NCBI GenBank assembly: GCA_948474755.1
Contig: CAOLHI010000024.1
Coordinates: 682,001 to 746,000 of the forward strand
From: Ctenosaura bakeri
Taxonomy: Eukaryota > Chordata > Lepidosauria > Squamata > Iguanidae
Direction of reading: 5' to 3'
Length of the DNA: 64,000 nucleotides
Shown piece by piece: positions 23,151 to 33,371 of this stretch (position 1 is the first letter of the stretch; every line of letters begins with the position of its first letter). Both the position numbers and the translations under genes were made by a program. The notes under the pieces are model-generated. The model did not search any database and was not told where the DNA came from. It was given only the letters and a program-made list of their open reading frames with translations.

Positions 23151-23749
23151 ATCACACAAATAGTAGAAAGGAAAACATGGCAACAATGTTGATGAGCCTA
23201 TAGTTATAGGTCTGAGAGACCGAGATGACCAACAGGGCATTTTGCTGTTTGGGGCAGAACAGAAAATAGTGTTCCAACCATTCCTACTCAAGGCTCAAGA
23301 TGGTACTTAAAATCCAGCAGACTTCAACTTCTCTCTTCTTCATTAATATTTTTTTCCCATCATCTCTTGGTGGTTGAATTAAGAACCAAGTACTTGTCAG
23401 TGGTTGCTTCATTATATGAACCTTGCATTTTAAGTGTACTTGTAAGGTAAATTGTCAAAGTTGTTTGTAATGTTTAAGGTAGTTTCTTTGTACTCTTTAA
23501 TGTCTTTTCTCCTAGAAATTTTGGTATTTGTATTTGCAGAATTGTCTCCAGGGCAGCAGCTGTATATACAAACTTGGACTTTTCCCTGCAAGAGAAACAA
23601 ATGTAATCTTTATTACTCCCATACTGTATCTAACAAGGAAGTACTTCATTCTGGGAGAAAGGAGGAAAAAACATTCCTCCATTTCACTGCAGTGTTGTTT
23701 TATAATTTAAATATCTGGATCTCCCTGTTGAAAAGTATTTCACTGTAAA

Positions 23750-23885
23750 TCAGGGGTTGGAATCATGCAGTTGTCCAGTTACTGTTGGACAGCAACTTCC
23801 ATCATTCTTCACCATTAACTTTGCTTATTAGGACTTTTGCACCTTGCAGTCCAACATCTGGAGGGCTGCATGCTCCCCAGCTATA
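23750..23885 (+). repeat. L2-type 3'-end fragment
   Basis: 'caacttccatcattcttcac', 'ttgcagtccaacatctggag' and 'ggctgcatgctccccagc' follow the family order described at 3584. Confidence 0.6.
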
Positions 23886-24780
23886 CTGCCAATGAATACA
23901 GAGGGAAAGAATTGTATGAAATCCAAGCCAATCACTGACAGTAACATAGATCACATAAAATTTTTATTGAGACTTTCAGATTAACCCGTGAACTGCACAT
24001 TTTATTTTTTAAAAAAGTGTGCATGCTAAGAAGTAGCATTTTTACATTCAAATGTATTCCAACAGTTATATTAGAGTAATGAATCAACCTGGCATGGTAC
24101 TATAAATTATGCCTCCCCCTGCTTAAGGACATTGAACTGAGGTTAGGAAAGTGAGGCACAGATTCAGCATCTGCACCTGCCAAATACAGCTGTGTGTTTG
24201 AACTTATGGGACTTAGAAAGGGGGAATTGGAATGCCTTCCATGACCAATAAACTGTCAGCCTTAAGGGAAGAATTTGCATAAAGGCTGAGCAAGAAAATG
24301 TCCTTGCTTTTCTCTGTAGACAAAGAGTAGACACAACAGGCAGTACAACATTTCCCAAGGTCAGTCAGGAAGGGAGGGGAAGAAAATTATGCTGATTGAT
24401 GAAAAGGTAATCCCCTTTCACTTTTTAGTCTCATTTTTTCTTTTACATGGGAGCATTGCTTCTTTTACCCTTTTTGCTGTTTTTACAGCTGCCATTTTAA
24501 TATATTTTTAAAAGGCTTGTGCAAGCCTACTGTCCTTTCAGACTGCATCCTGTCTCCTCATCTTTTCTTTTCATTCGAGTCATTTATTTCCTTTTCAAAT
24601 ACCAATGTGTGGGATCAACAAAATATATGTTGTTATTCTATCTTCCATCTCATGATTCACCAGCTCTAATGCAGTGATAACAATTTGCAGCACTCAGGAA
24701 GAGTTATGTTTGACAGTCCTGATCCATCTGTATTCATAGACTTGGAAAGTTTCTTCACAGTGATTTAATTCCACTAATCA
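23886..24780. other. Unique non-coding DNA
   Basis: No exon, RNA gene or named repeat seen. Confidence 0.4.
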
Positions 24781-24783
24781 TGT

Positions 24784-25015
24784 TTAGATGGTTCATTTGT
24801 TTGTTTATTACATTTATATCTCACTTTCCCTCCAATAAACAAAAACAGTGTGCATAGTGTTGTTCCTCCCCTCTTTATTCTCAGAAAAAGTTTGTGAGCT
24901 AGGATGTGAGAAGATGATTGGCTGAATGTCATCTCGTAGTTTTATGGCCCAGTGGGAATATGAACCTGGATCTTTCAGATCCCAGCTTAGCACATCCATA
25001 CCTAGTGGGAAGTTA
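24784..25015 (+). repeat. CORE-SINE/MIR-like repeat
   Basis: 'ttacatttatatctcacttt', 'cctcccctctttattctcag', 'cccagtgggaatatgaacct' and 'ctggatctttcagatcccag' follow the order of a reptile CORE/MIR-type SINE (..cctcacaacaaccctgtgagg..cagtgggaatttgaacctgg..). It is moderately diverged. Confidence 0.55.
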
Positions 25016-25024
25016 GGTCTCAGT

Positions 25025-25220
25025 GGCCATTTCCGCACTACACTGTAATAGTGCTATTATTCCACTTTCAACATCCTGTGGAATCCTGGGGTTTGCAGTT
25101 TAGGGAGGGTCATTTAGAATTCTCAGTCAGAGAGCTCTTTGGCCTCAGTAAACCCTAGAATTCCACAGGATGTTGAAAGTGGAATAATAGCACTAGAACA
25201 GTATAGGGCAGGAAATGACC
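25025..25220. mobile_element. Palindromic MITE copy, with spacer
   Basis: Arms 'ggccatttccgcactacac'..'gtttagggagggtc' and 'taaaccctagaattccacag'..'ggcaggaaatgacc' flank a central spacer with 'ctcagtcagagagctcttt'. The spacer resembles that of the divergent copies at 38770 and 42635, so this copy links the two subfamilies. Confidence 0.75.
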
Positions 25221-26149
25221 TCTGTCAGTGTCAGTCACTGGGAATATTTTCCATTTTTATATTTATCTTAAGCTCCCTATCGCCTCCCCGTGTTGTGCAT
25301 TTATAGAAGGAGGGGGCAACTTTGGTTGGCCCAGGGGCTGATTTAGATCTCCTGAGAGCTGCTGCAGGTTGCAACTCACTGAAAATATTCTTTTTAACCC
25401 TTTAATAAACCCAGAAATAACTGGAAGTTCACTTCTGTTTTTTAGTAGGAAAATCAGGAAAAGGGACCTTTTACCTTGCCTTGGAAGAAAATTACCACTC
25501 CTAGCCATATCAAGGAACACATTTTTTCTTTGTTTAAAACCTAACATTTTTTTCTAGGGCAGTGGGCAATTTTCAGTGCCCCACTCTTGGTTTAGAAGAT
25601 GCTGATTTTCCATAATGCTTCTTAGCTAAAGACTTAGGAATGTTTGACATTCAAAGCTGTCACATTGCAAAACTGGTAAAAAGGTCAGGATTATACCGGT
25701 ACAGTCACTCTGAGACATCAGTGAGTAAACTCACTTGTCCATCTGTGAATAAACAGACGTCAAATCATTATCGCTTTTGAATTTGTTTTTACTACATCAT
25801 GGTAACCTAAGTTGGTGTGCTGTCACGGTCCACGTCTGGTTAGCAAACACAATTCTGCCTGTCTGTGAGAGGTTCTGTAAAAGCTCTTCAATAATTAGCA
25901 GGGCTTTGAAATGCCTTTGTTTTGATTGTCATGATATATGGGTCTGAAACCTCATCCCTCATCACAATGATGGAGAAGAAACTCAATATTACTCGAAGGG
26001 AGCATCTCTGTCTAATTAGAAATATCAAGTGACATGACTTCCAAGAGAATATTGTGTCCGCGTAATAATACAATGATTCCTCTTTTGCATTTGCCAGACA
26101 ATCCAGTGCATTACTAAGAAAAAAGTCCCACTCAATGTATAAGACTAAC

Positions 26150-26262
26150 ATACTCTTTGGAAAGTTACTTTTTGGATGATAATTACTAGAATCACCCAGC
26201 CAGCACAGCCAATGCCCATAGTAGTCTATCATCCAAAAAGGTAATTTTTCCAAGCTCTGCAT
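26150..26262. repeat. Short inverted-repeat family ('aaagttacttttt' ends)
   Basis: The left end is 'tggaaagttactttttggat', and the right end 'atccaaaaaggtaatttttcca' is its imperfect reverse complement. The middle has 'agaatcacccagccagcaca'. Other pieces are at 16783-16900, 27595-27645, 46690-46770 and 48415-48515. It is likely a small non-autonomous DNA element. Confidence 0.6.
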
Positions 26263-26589
26263 TCCAGGTGAGCACAAATAGGATTGTAGTTATGTTTACC
26301 CAGTCTCATTTTAGATGTTGCTGCAATATTCAGCATCTTCTCCATTCTTATTCAGCCATAACACTTCTAATTTTGACTGGATGTGAATGACCAATTGATA
26401 ATGTATACTGTGATGCTTGGAAAGGGTGTATCACAGGAGACACTTCTTCATAGGCAACCTGAAATCAGCCTGAAACTAGAACCTGAGAACTTGAGGTCTT
26501 TTGGAAGCAGTATAGAAACATGTGAAAGAACACTATAGAAGCAAGTATGAAGCTTCTTCTATTTCAGTCAAATACTCCATACCCAGTCG

Positions 26590-26820
26590 CGTAGGGACAT
26601 GGGGACAGAGGGGGTGACTTGCCCCATGAGGCAATGTTTCTGGGGCATCCCAGCCCATAGCCACACCCCCGCATGTCCTGGAATGCCCTTGTGCACCGTG
26701 GCCACACACACACACACCACGGCCACACCCCAGGCACAGTGGTTATGCCCCTCGCACCGTAGCCCTGCCCCCTCCCGCCCCCTCCACGCACTCAAAGCTC
26801 TGCCACTGTCCATACCTCAA
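26590..26820. other. Local GC-rich, AC-containing low-complexity patch
   Basis: GC-rich DNA with repeated 'ccacaccc' and 'ggccacac' phrases and an AC run near 26703-26718, set in AT-rich surroundings. It begins near 'cccagtcgcgtaggga', which resembles the start of a reptile hAT-like repeat. I see no gene. Confidence 0.45.
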
Positions 26821-27402
26821 AGGATGCCACTCCAGATTTGGGAAGGGGCTGGTAATTTTAGGCAGCTGCATAGGTAGTTGTAGGTGAGGTGCATTGGTCA
26901 AGGGCCGAATGCTAATGATAAGCAGGACTGGAGGCAAAGTTAAATGGAGTCATAGCCAAAATCAAACCCTGGAAAAATTACCTTCTTATGCTACAGTGCT
27001 CAGCATCCTCAGCCTGCATTGTCATCTCTGGTAGTCCAGGAATGCGGTGGCCAAAAATGGGTAGACATCCTATTCACTCACTGTCTTTTTCTGACACTGT
27101 TTTATCATGCTTTTTCACATTCTCTCTCTCCTTCCTTCCCATTCAGCAGACTAGCAGAGATCTAATGTGAACTTATGAGAGGTTCCTGTAATGACATGCC
27201 TTCCATTGTTCTGTAGACTTCTGTTTCCTCTCTTCCCTTAGTATGTCAGACATGGACCCAAAATAACTGAATTCAGACACCTTCAGCTAAGCCTGGTTAA
27301 TCAACTGCTATCATACCACTGGAATTCATTCACCTGCTAGGACGTGAGGAGGCCAGTAGTCATGTGAAACTACTGAGATCACTTGTCAGCATACAAAACA
27401 TA

Positions 27403-27546
27403 GGCCATTTCCACACAAGACTGTTATAGCACTATTATTCCACTATCAACATTGTTCTGGCCCCTCCCTAAACTGCAAATCCCAGGATTCCATAGGATGT
27501 TGAAAGTGGAATAATAGCACTATAACAGTCTCATGCGGAAATGGCT
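27403..27546. mobile_element. Palindromic MITE copy, left arm deleted
   Basis: The left arm is cut short after 'ccactatcaacattgttctg'. The right arm is full from 'ggcccctccctaaactgca' to 'tcatgcggaaatggct'. Confidence 0.75.
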
Positions 27547-27649
27547 GTACTTTGAAGCCAAACCTGCAAAAGTTACTGTTTCAGGCAACAGCACCAAGAG
27601 TACCCCAGCCACCATGGCCAAAAAGTAATTCCTAAACTCTGCCATGAAA

Positions 27650-28735
27650 ATGGTGAACATTTAAAGGAAAAATATAGTGCTCACTTTAATTTGAGATCCC
27701 CGTGTTAAACAGTTTGAGGCTTTCTATTTGAGCACTGAACTCAGTTTATTACTGTATGAATTCTGTCTCCAAAGCTGAATTTAATGTGCTCTCCAGCAAA
27801 ACTAATAAAAACTGTTTTCCATTAACACTGATCCTAGATAGCTTTGTTCTATCAAAAGGAAGAGTCAGAAAGTGTTTCCTTTCATGTGGCTTTGTGTTCG
27901 AATCACTTGGCTTGCGATTGATCAGCAACCTGGAAACAGAATTAAGTATACTTGGGGTAGGGAGAAATCTACCAGCAGGGGCTGACAGAAATACCCGCTC
28001 TAAAAGGCTATACAGCATCTCAAATAGATTAATGCACCACTACACATACATATTGCATATTTGGCCAGTCACTGAGAACTGACATAAAAATAGAAGTTGT
28101 GGACCAAGACCACATAATCCTGTCTCAAATGAAGTCGTAATTATGAGTATCAATCTTTTAGCCTTCCTATTTAAAGGCAAAAGATCCTAAAATGTCTATG
28201 AGCAAGTAAAGCTGTTCTTTACCAAGCTAGGAAAGCAAAGAAATGCTCATCTCACGCACAAATCTTCAGTGCAACTTATGCTAATGTGAAGGGAGAGAGG
28301 AATCTAACCTTGAGCAGCATAATCTCCCATGTGGAAGCCTTTTCATCTCCTGTCTTTCCCCATGTACTCTGATGTGAAGGCCTTGAAGTGACAGTAATTG
28401 CCTAAGAGGAAAGGAATGGTCCAAGGGCATCGCCAGAGATTCAGACCCAGGGGCTTTCAGCTTGTAACATCTCTGAAAATGACATTGGGCACATACACAT
28501 AGTGACTGGTTTTTACTATGAAAAACTAGTGCAATAAAACTGCATGAAAGTTATCCTTGCTATAGTTCCACAAACATAAACAATAAAATTGCTGATCAAT
28601 TTAAATGGCTGATCAATTAAAAACCTGTGGCCTGTTTCTAATTGATCAGCCATTTGCATAAAACCAGTTCAGCATGATCCACTTATTTATTTCAAGTGAA
28701 AGATATTCTGATCTTTCAGCTGAAAAAGATATACC
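27650..28735. other. Unique non-coding DNA
   Basis: No supported exon. The repeated 'tgatcaattt'/'ctgatcaatta' phrases near 28580-28650 form a weak inverted repeat and nothing more. Confidence 0.4.
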
Positions 28736-28737
28736 TA

Positions 28738-28772
28738 TACACACATACATGCATGCATACATACACATAATA
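28738..28772. repeat. CATA/CA-type microsatellite
   Basis: 'acacacatacatgcatgcat' with further 'acatacacat' units. Confidence 0.85.
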
Positions 28773-29534
28773 CACATTTAGTCCTCCACATTTGCAGGTT
28801 TCCCTTTCACAGATTGCGTGTTTCTCCAACACCTTCCCTGACAACTCAAGTGCTTCTTTTTTGGGGGAACCCTCCCTTTCAGTTGCTCCAATCAGACCAT
28901 ACAGCCCTTTTAAAACCTGCCTCTTGTCCTCTTCCTCCTCCACCAGCAGCTGCCTGGCCAGCTAAGGACAGCTCCAAGTCTGATTTTTCAGTGCCACAAA
29001 CATTCTCCCAATGCCCCACTCACAGTCAAGGAAGGAGATGGGCAAGAAAGGCAAAGTATAGGGCCATCATGCCAATCTACCCCTGTTACTGCAGTCCAGG
29101 CCTACCCGGAGATAGCACTCGATATCACTCTGATATCAAACAATTCGGCTTTCATCTGCCACCTCGCTCCATGTGTTTGTGAGGTCACCGGACAAGCAAG
29201 CAAACAGGCATGGCTGATAATTGCTGGACATTCCATTCTCCACCCAGGCAGGCCAGATACAGCTGGTTCGTCGACTTCAGGGACCTCTCTGGCAAACACC
29301 TCATTGCATATGTGTGATACTAACAAAGGCTCCCTGCCCCGAGCAGGCAACCTGACAAAGCTGTACTAAGCGCTCTGCATTTTCATACTGGCTACACTAT
29401 TGTTAATTTGGTTTTAAGTCAATCATGCTGAAACCTGACCTTTCCAAGGCTTTGTCCCGCGCCTAAAACATATTGTTCTCACTGAGTAAGGTATGGCCTG
29501 CAGTCACAATTCACCCTATAAAAACCCCTGATTA

Positions 29535-30947
29535 GCAGTGGTAAAAATGAAAATATTACCTAAAATTAATTTTTTGTTTAGAATGTTACCAATAAAAGTA
29601 TCAGAGGAAGAATTAAAGGAGTGCCAAAAGATATTAAATAATTTTTGTAATGGTAATAAGAAACCGAGGATTAACAAGAAATATTGATATAAAAGTCAAA
29701 AAGAAGGTGGCCTGGGACTTCCAAATTTAAAATGGTATTATTATGCAAATCAATTGAGATATATTATAGATGGAGTTTCAGGAAAGGGTGATTTAGATTG
29801 GTTAGTGACAGAAGATAAGAATATTGAGATGAAATTAGAAAATATATTTTTTAGGAATTTTTCAAAGAAAGAAATGGAAAAGATAGAAAATCCTTTTATA
29901 AAAAATATAATAGAAATATGGAAGAAAAATAAAAGAAAATTGATACCGAATATATCAACATTAACTCCGATAGTAATGATGGAAAAATTTCCAATGAATT
30001 TGAGAGAAATAATAGAGAAAGAAATAAAAAAACAAAAAATACATAGATTAAAAGATTGGATGAAAATAATGATAAATAAAGATAGAATGAAAGAGAGACT
30101 GCAGGAAACTAAAATATCCTGGTTAAATTACATACAATTAGAGCAATGGACAAAGAGTATGAAAAGATATGTTAAGGATTTTAAAGAATATACTAAATTT
30201 GAACAAATTATTATTCAAAGAGAAAATATGCAAGAAAATGAAATACTAAAAGGTACAACAAGTGAAATATATAAAATATTAGCAAAAGAACAAGAAGAGG
30301 ATTATCTTAGAAAAATGTGGGAGGAAGAGACAGCACAAAATATAGATATACAAGAATGGAGAAAAATCTGGAAACAACGTCATTTAAAAAAATTATCAAT
30401 AAGAATAAAAGAGAATTATTATAAAATAGTTTGGAAATGGTATTTGACTCCAGTGAAATTAAATCAAATAGATGAGAAATACACAAGATTATGCTGGAGA
30501 AGATGTCAAGAAATTGGTACATATATGCATATGTGGTGGAATTGTAATAAGATAATGGAATTTTGGCAAAAGGTTTTTAAAGAGATAAAAGAGATTACAG
30601 GAGTAGTAATACCAGTATGTCCAAATATAGCGTTGTTGTCTATATATAATAAAGTTGAGTGCACTCAGGTAAGAAAAGAATTAATAACAAATTTGTTAAT
30701 TGCAGCGAGATTAATAATAGCAAAAAAATGGAAAACAAATGAAAAATTTCAAATAGAGGAATGGTATAAAGAAGTGTGGAAAATTGCAATTAATGATAAA
30801 TTAACATGTAGAATTAGATTTATGAAAGGTTTAACAAAAGGGAATGATTTTGAGGAAATTTGGAAAATATTTTTGGAAAAAGCTTTGATAAGAGATGGTA
30901 AAGCTACCCTATTACAAGAAGAATGGCAATTTTGGAAAGTGGATTAA
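29535..30947 (+). pseudogene. L1 ORF2 C-terminal fragment
   Basis: In one frame the sequence is open from 29535 to a TAA at 30945-30947, with one in-frame TGA at 29685-29687. Upstream of that stop the peptide continues the L1 pattern, with 'FLFRMLPIKV', and 'GGLGLPNLKWYYYANQLRY' appears just after it. The region after the reverse transcriptase is present, including the Cys/His motif C-x3-C-x7-H-x4-C at 30492-30545 ('CWRRC..H..C'). The endonuclease and the reverse transcriptase catalytic part are missing through 5' truncation. Base use is strongly A-rich, as in L1. It cannot encode active enzyme. Confidence 0.92.
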
Positions 30948-30971
30948 ATAAAAAGTTGGCTCTGGGGGGTG

Positions 30972-30972
<1 letters not shown>

Positions 30973-31002
<30 letters not shown>
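30973..31002. repeat. TA microsatellite inside L1 3' UTR
   Basis: About 14 to 15 uninterrupted TA units, followed by T-rich sequence. Confidence 0.95.
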
Positions 31003-31006
<4 letters not shown>

Positions 31007-31962
31007 TTTTTTGTTTTTTTTGTATTTTGTATTTTTTATTTTTATTCTATATTACGTGTGTGTGTTAAACTTGTGATCTATTGATGAAATTGGATATGTG
31101 ATGTTTAATTTTTAAAAGGAAAAAAAAAAAGTTAAAAGTTAACTGGCTTTGAAGTAATAAGATTATAATTAATAATAGCAATAGGTTAAATGGAAGCCGA
31201 AAATATAGAATTAAGAATGAAACTATAATATTAAAAATGAATATAATGAAAATAAGAATTAAAGATAGGTAACAAAAATGTATAAGCTGTATGATATGGA
31301 ATAAGCTGAATAAGGTTATGATTTTAAGTGTAAAAGAGAAAAAAAATAATGTAAGTTTATGTTGTTTAAAGGGGAAAAAATTGTTTTTAATTCCACTATT
31401 ATGTATAACACATGGTGTTTAATTTTTTGTTTTTGTTTTTCAGTTATATAATCAATAAAAAATTATTAAAAAAAAAAACCTGATTCTGAGACCTTCCTCA
31501 GATCGCTCTTGAGTTCCATCCAGCCTTGCCGCCGCTCTGCTTGGCGAGCCACCCCATCAGTTCCATTGACTGAGCCTGCTCAACCCCGGATCACTCGGAC
31601 TGCTCTGCTGCGCTGAGTTTCTTCATTGCACCCCAACTCCGCTCTCAAGGTCCAGGACTATGAGACAGGTGTTGTATCCTCCATTTCTGTCTAAAGATCC
31701 CTATTTCAAGTCAATCTCTGATTCTGTAGTTAGTTGTGTGACTGTGGTGTCTTTAATATTTTTCTGTATTTAATAAAACATCATTCTTGCTATTTCAAAC
31801 TGTCTGACTGCTTGACTGGCCTGACCCCGTAGATGCTGGGTTGCAAGATCCTGCTAAGTTACCCTGCCTCTCGCTAACTTAATGAGTGCTCCAGCTAATT
31901 TTCCCCAAAGTTGTGTTGTTGTTTGGTTATTTAGGTGTCCCTCCCGGAACCCCCAGAGATCA

Positions 31963-32895
31963 GGGTAACAGAGTGGTGGAGTAACGCAGGCAGCCCCGGT
32001 ACCCCTAATTTGACAAGGAGTCACGAACCTCCTCAAATCGGGTGGTACTGACCTAGGGAATGGTCAGCTGAGCTGTTTTAGAACACTGGTAGGCACGCAA
32101 GTGTGTGCGTGACTTCTGTGTGTGTGAAGTAACTCTATCGGGTGGAAATCCGTTCCCTTCTCTTTCTTTGTCTTGCCCTGGGAATCACATCCCCCTCTTG
32201 GTTCTATCGTGGGCTGGGATCTGAAGTGTTAGGCTGTTAGCACGGCAGGAAAAGTCTACACACCCACAACAATCTAGCAGCAAGGCACACGAAAAGCACT
32301 TAAGGAAGGAGAAATCCCTCTCATATTCCTTCCTCTGCCCTTTTGAGTTGTGGTTGTTAAGGTTAGAGAAGGCGCGGGTGCGTTCCGGCTTCTCAATTCT
32401 CTGGTGCGTCCCGAATTTGCTAGCGTAATAGGTGCAGATGGAACCCCAACCAGGTTTAGGGTTTTAAGAGGTTTGTCCCGAGGTGTAGGAAGTCGCCCCT
32501 CACCCAAAAAACTGTTAGGGATGGTTTGGTCTAGGTTCTCATCCCTTTTTCCCCGCTGCTTGGCCAAGCGGTGTAGTAAGTTCCATAATGTTCGTCACCC
32601 CCCTTCAGGATGGCGGAGTACTCCTGAGGGTTCCCTGGGTCTAGGTTACCTCCCCGTCCACAAACTGTTTCCTCGTCCTCTCATCCCCAGTGCTGTCGAG
32701 GTGTAAAACTGGACTTGGGTGTACAAGAGTGACTTTGTTTGGGCAGGCTGGAGATAGGTTCCCATCCCTCTTCCCGCGAGTAGTTCCAGACAGTTTGTCT
32801 CCCAAAGTTCCCCCAGGGGTCTAGGTGAACCTACCCGTCCCTCCAGTTCCTGGTCCCGTGTTTGTGTTAGGAAAGTGTAGTTGTGCAGTGAGAAA
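31963..32895 (+). mobile_element. ERV leader between LTR and gag-like frame
   Basis: Follows the LTR directly. The first bases 'gggtaacagagtggtgg' resemble a Leu-type tRNA primer site with a changed first base (low confidence). The rest is GC-balanced and non-coding, unlike the AT-rich flanks. A diverged direct repetition appears inside: 'ggtctaggttctcatccctt'..'ccccgctgcttggcc' near 32530 echoes 'ggagataggttcccatccct' near 32748, and 'gggtctaggttacctccccg' near 32637 echoes 'gggtctaggtgaacctaccc' near 32817. Confidence 0.55.
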
Positions 32896-33330
32896 ATGGC
32901 CAAGGACAGCCCAGTCACAGTTAAGGACCTCATGCAGGAGGAAGAGGTCTGAGGGAAGTTAGAAAGATGGGTGTTGAGTAAGGGGAAATACCCCTGGAAG
33001 GACTCTGTCTTCCAGACGGTCGATCTCTTTACCTCACTCCATGAAGCGTATGCCCTGGCGTGCAAATCAAAGAACCCATTCAGGCCATCGAAGGACACTT
33101 TGGCCACTTGTGGACTTTGGCTTGCAGCCAGAGACGCTAGCAGTGCCCTTGTTGAGATCCAGGGGAGGCTAGCAGAAGTGGAAAAGGAGAATGCCTGGCT
33201 TCAGGCCAAGATTGAGGTGCTGCGGGCAGACAAGGTAAATTTTGTGTCTGTTGCGCAGGCCTCGGCCCAAAAGCGTCCGACAGACACCAACACACCTTTT
33301 GATAGTTATGATTTTTCTACTTTTGTATGA
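32896..33330 (+). pseudogene. gag-like N-terminal fragment of an endogenous retrovirus
   Basis: ATG at 32896, then an in-frame TGA at 32950-32952, then the frame stays open to a stop at 33328-33330. The last 12 or so codons probably belong to the Tigger-like flank. A helical, heptad-like segment rich in Leu/Glu/Lys, suggestive of a coiled coil, occupies about 33148-33228. The position after a leader, directly downstream of an LTR, supports a gag assignment; I cannot match it to a named genus. Only the start of the gene remains; pol, env and the second LTR are absent. Confidence 0.5.
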
Positions 33331-33371
33331 GTGCTGTGCCCCTAACCTTAGTGAATCTGAAGGGCCAACTG

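Larger units (their letters stand above)
29534..31478 (+). mobile_element. 5'-truncated L1 LINE with poly(A)
   Basis: About 1.95 kb: an ORF2 C-terminal part, a 3' UTR with a TA microsatellite at 30973-31002, the signal-like 'aatcaataaaaaattatt', and an A tract ending at 31478. Flanking duplication 'cctgatt' lies at 29527-29533 and 31479-31485, possibly longer because the A tract hides its edge. Truncation, poly(A) and duplication together are the signature of target-primed reverse transcription. Confidence 0.9.
29084..31962 (+). mobile_element. ERV LTR interrupted by an L1
   Basis: Same LTR as 19036-19958. It starts TGTTAC at 29084, its TATA box is at 29517, and its AATAAA is at 31772. It is interrupted at 29534-31478 by an L1. 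Without the L1 it is about 927 bp, close to the 923 bp of the solo copy. The L1 lies about 10 bp downstream of the TATA box, so it separates the core promoter from the R region and should abolish normal LTR transcription (inference). The 3' limit is placed by analogy with the solo LTR. Confidence 0.8.
28776..33371 (+). mobile_element. Tigger-like element split by a retroviral fragment
   Basis: The left end 'agtcctccacatttgcagg' (28778 on) and the right end 'agtgaatctgaagggccaac' then 'tgta' (about 33343-33371) look like the two termini of a Tigger-type element with TA-type ends. The retroviral fragment 29084 to about 33294 lies between them. Terminus identity rests on resemblance to 21750-22075. 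The inner junction on the right is estimated. Confidence 0.45.
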
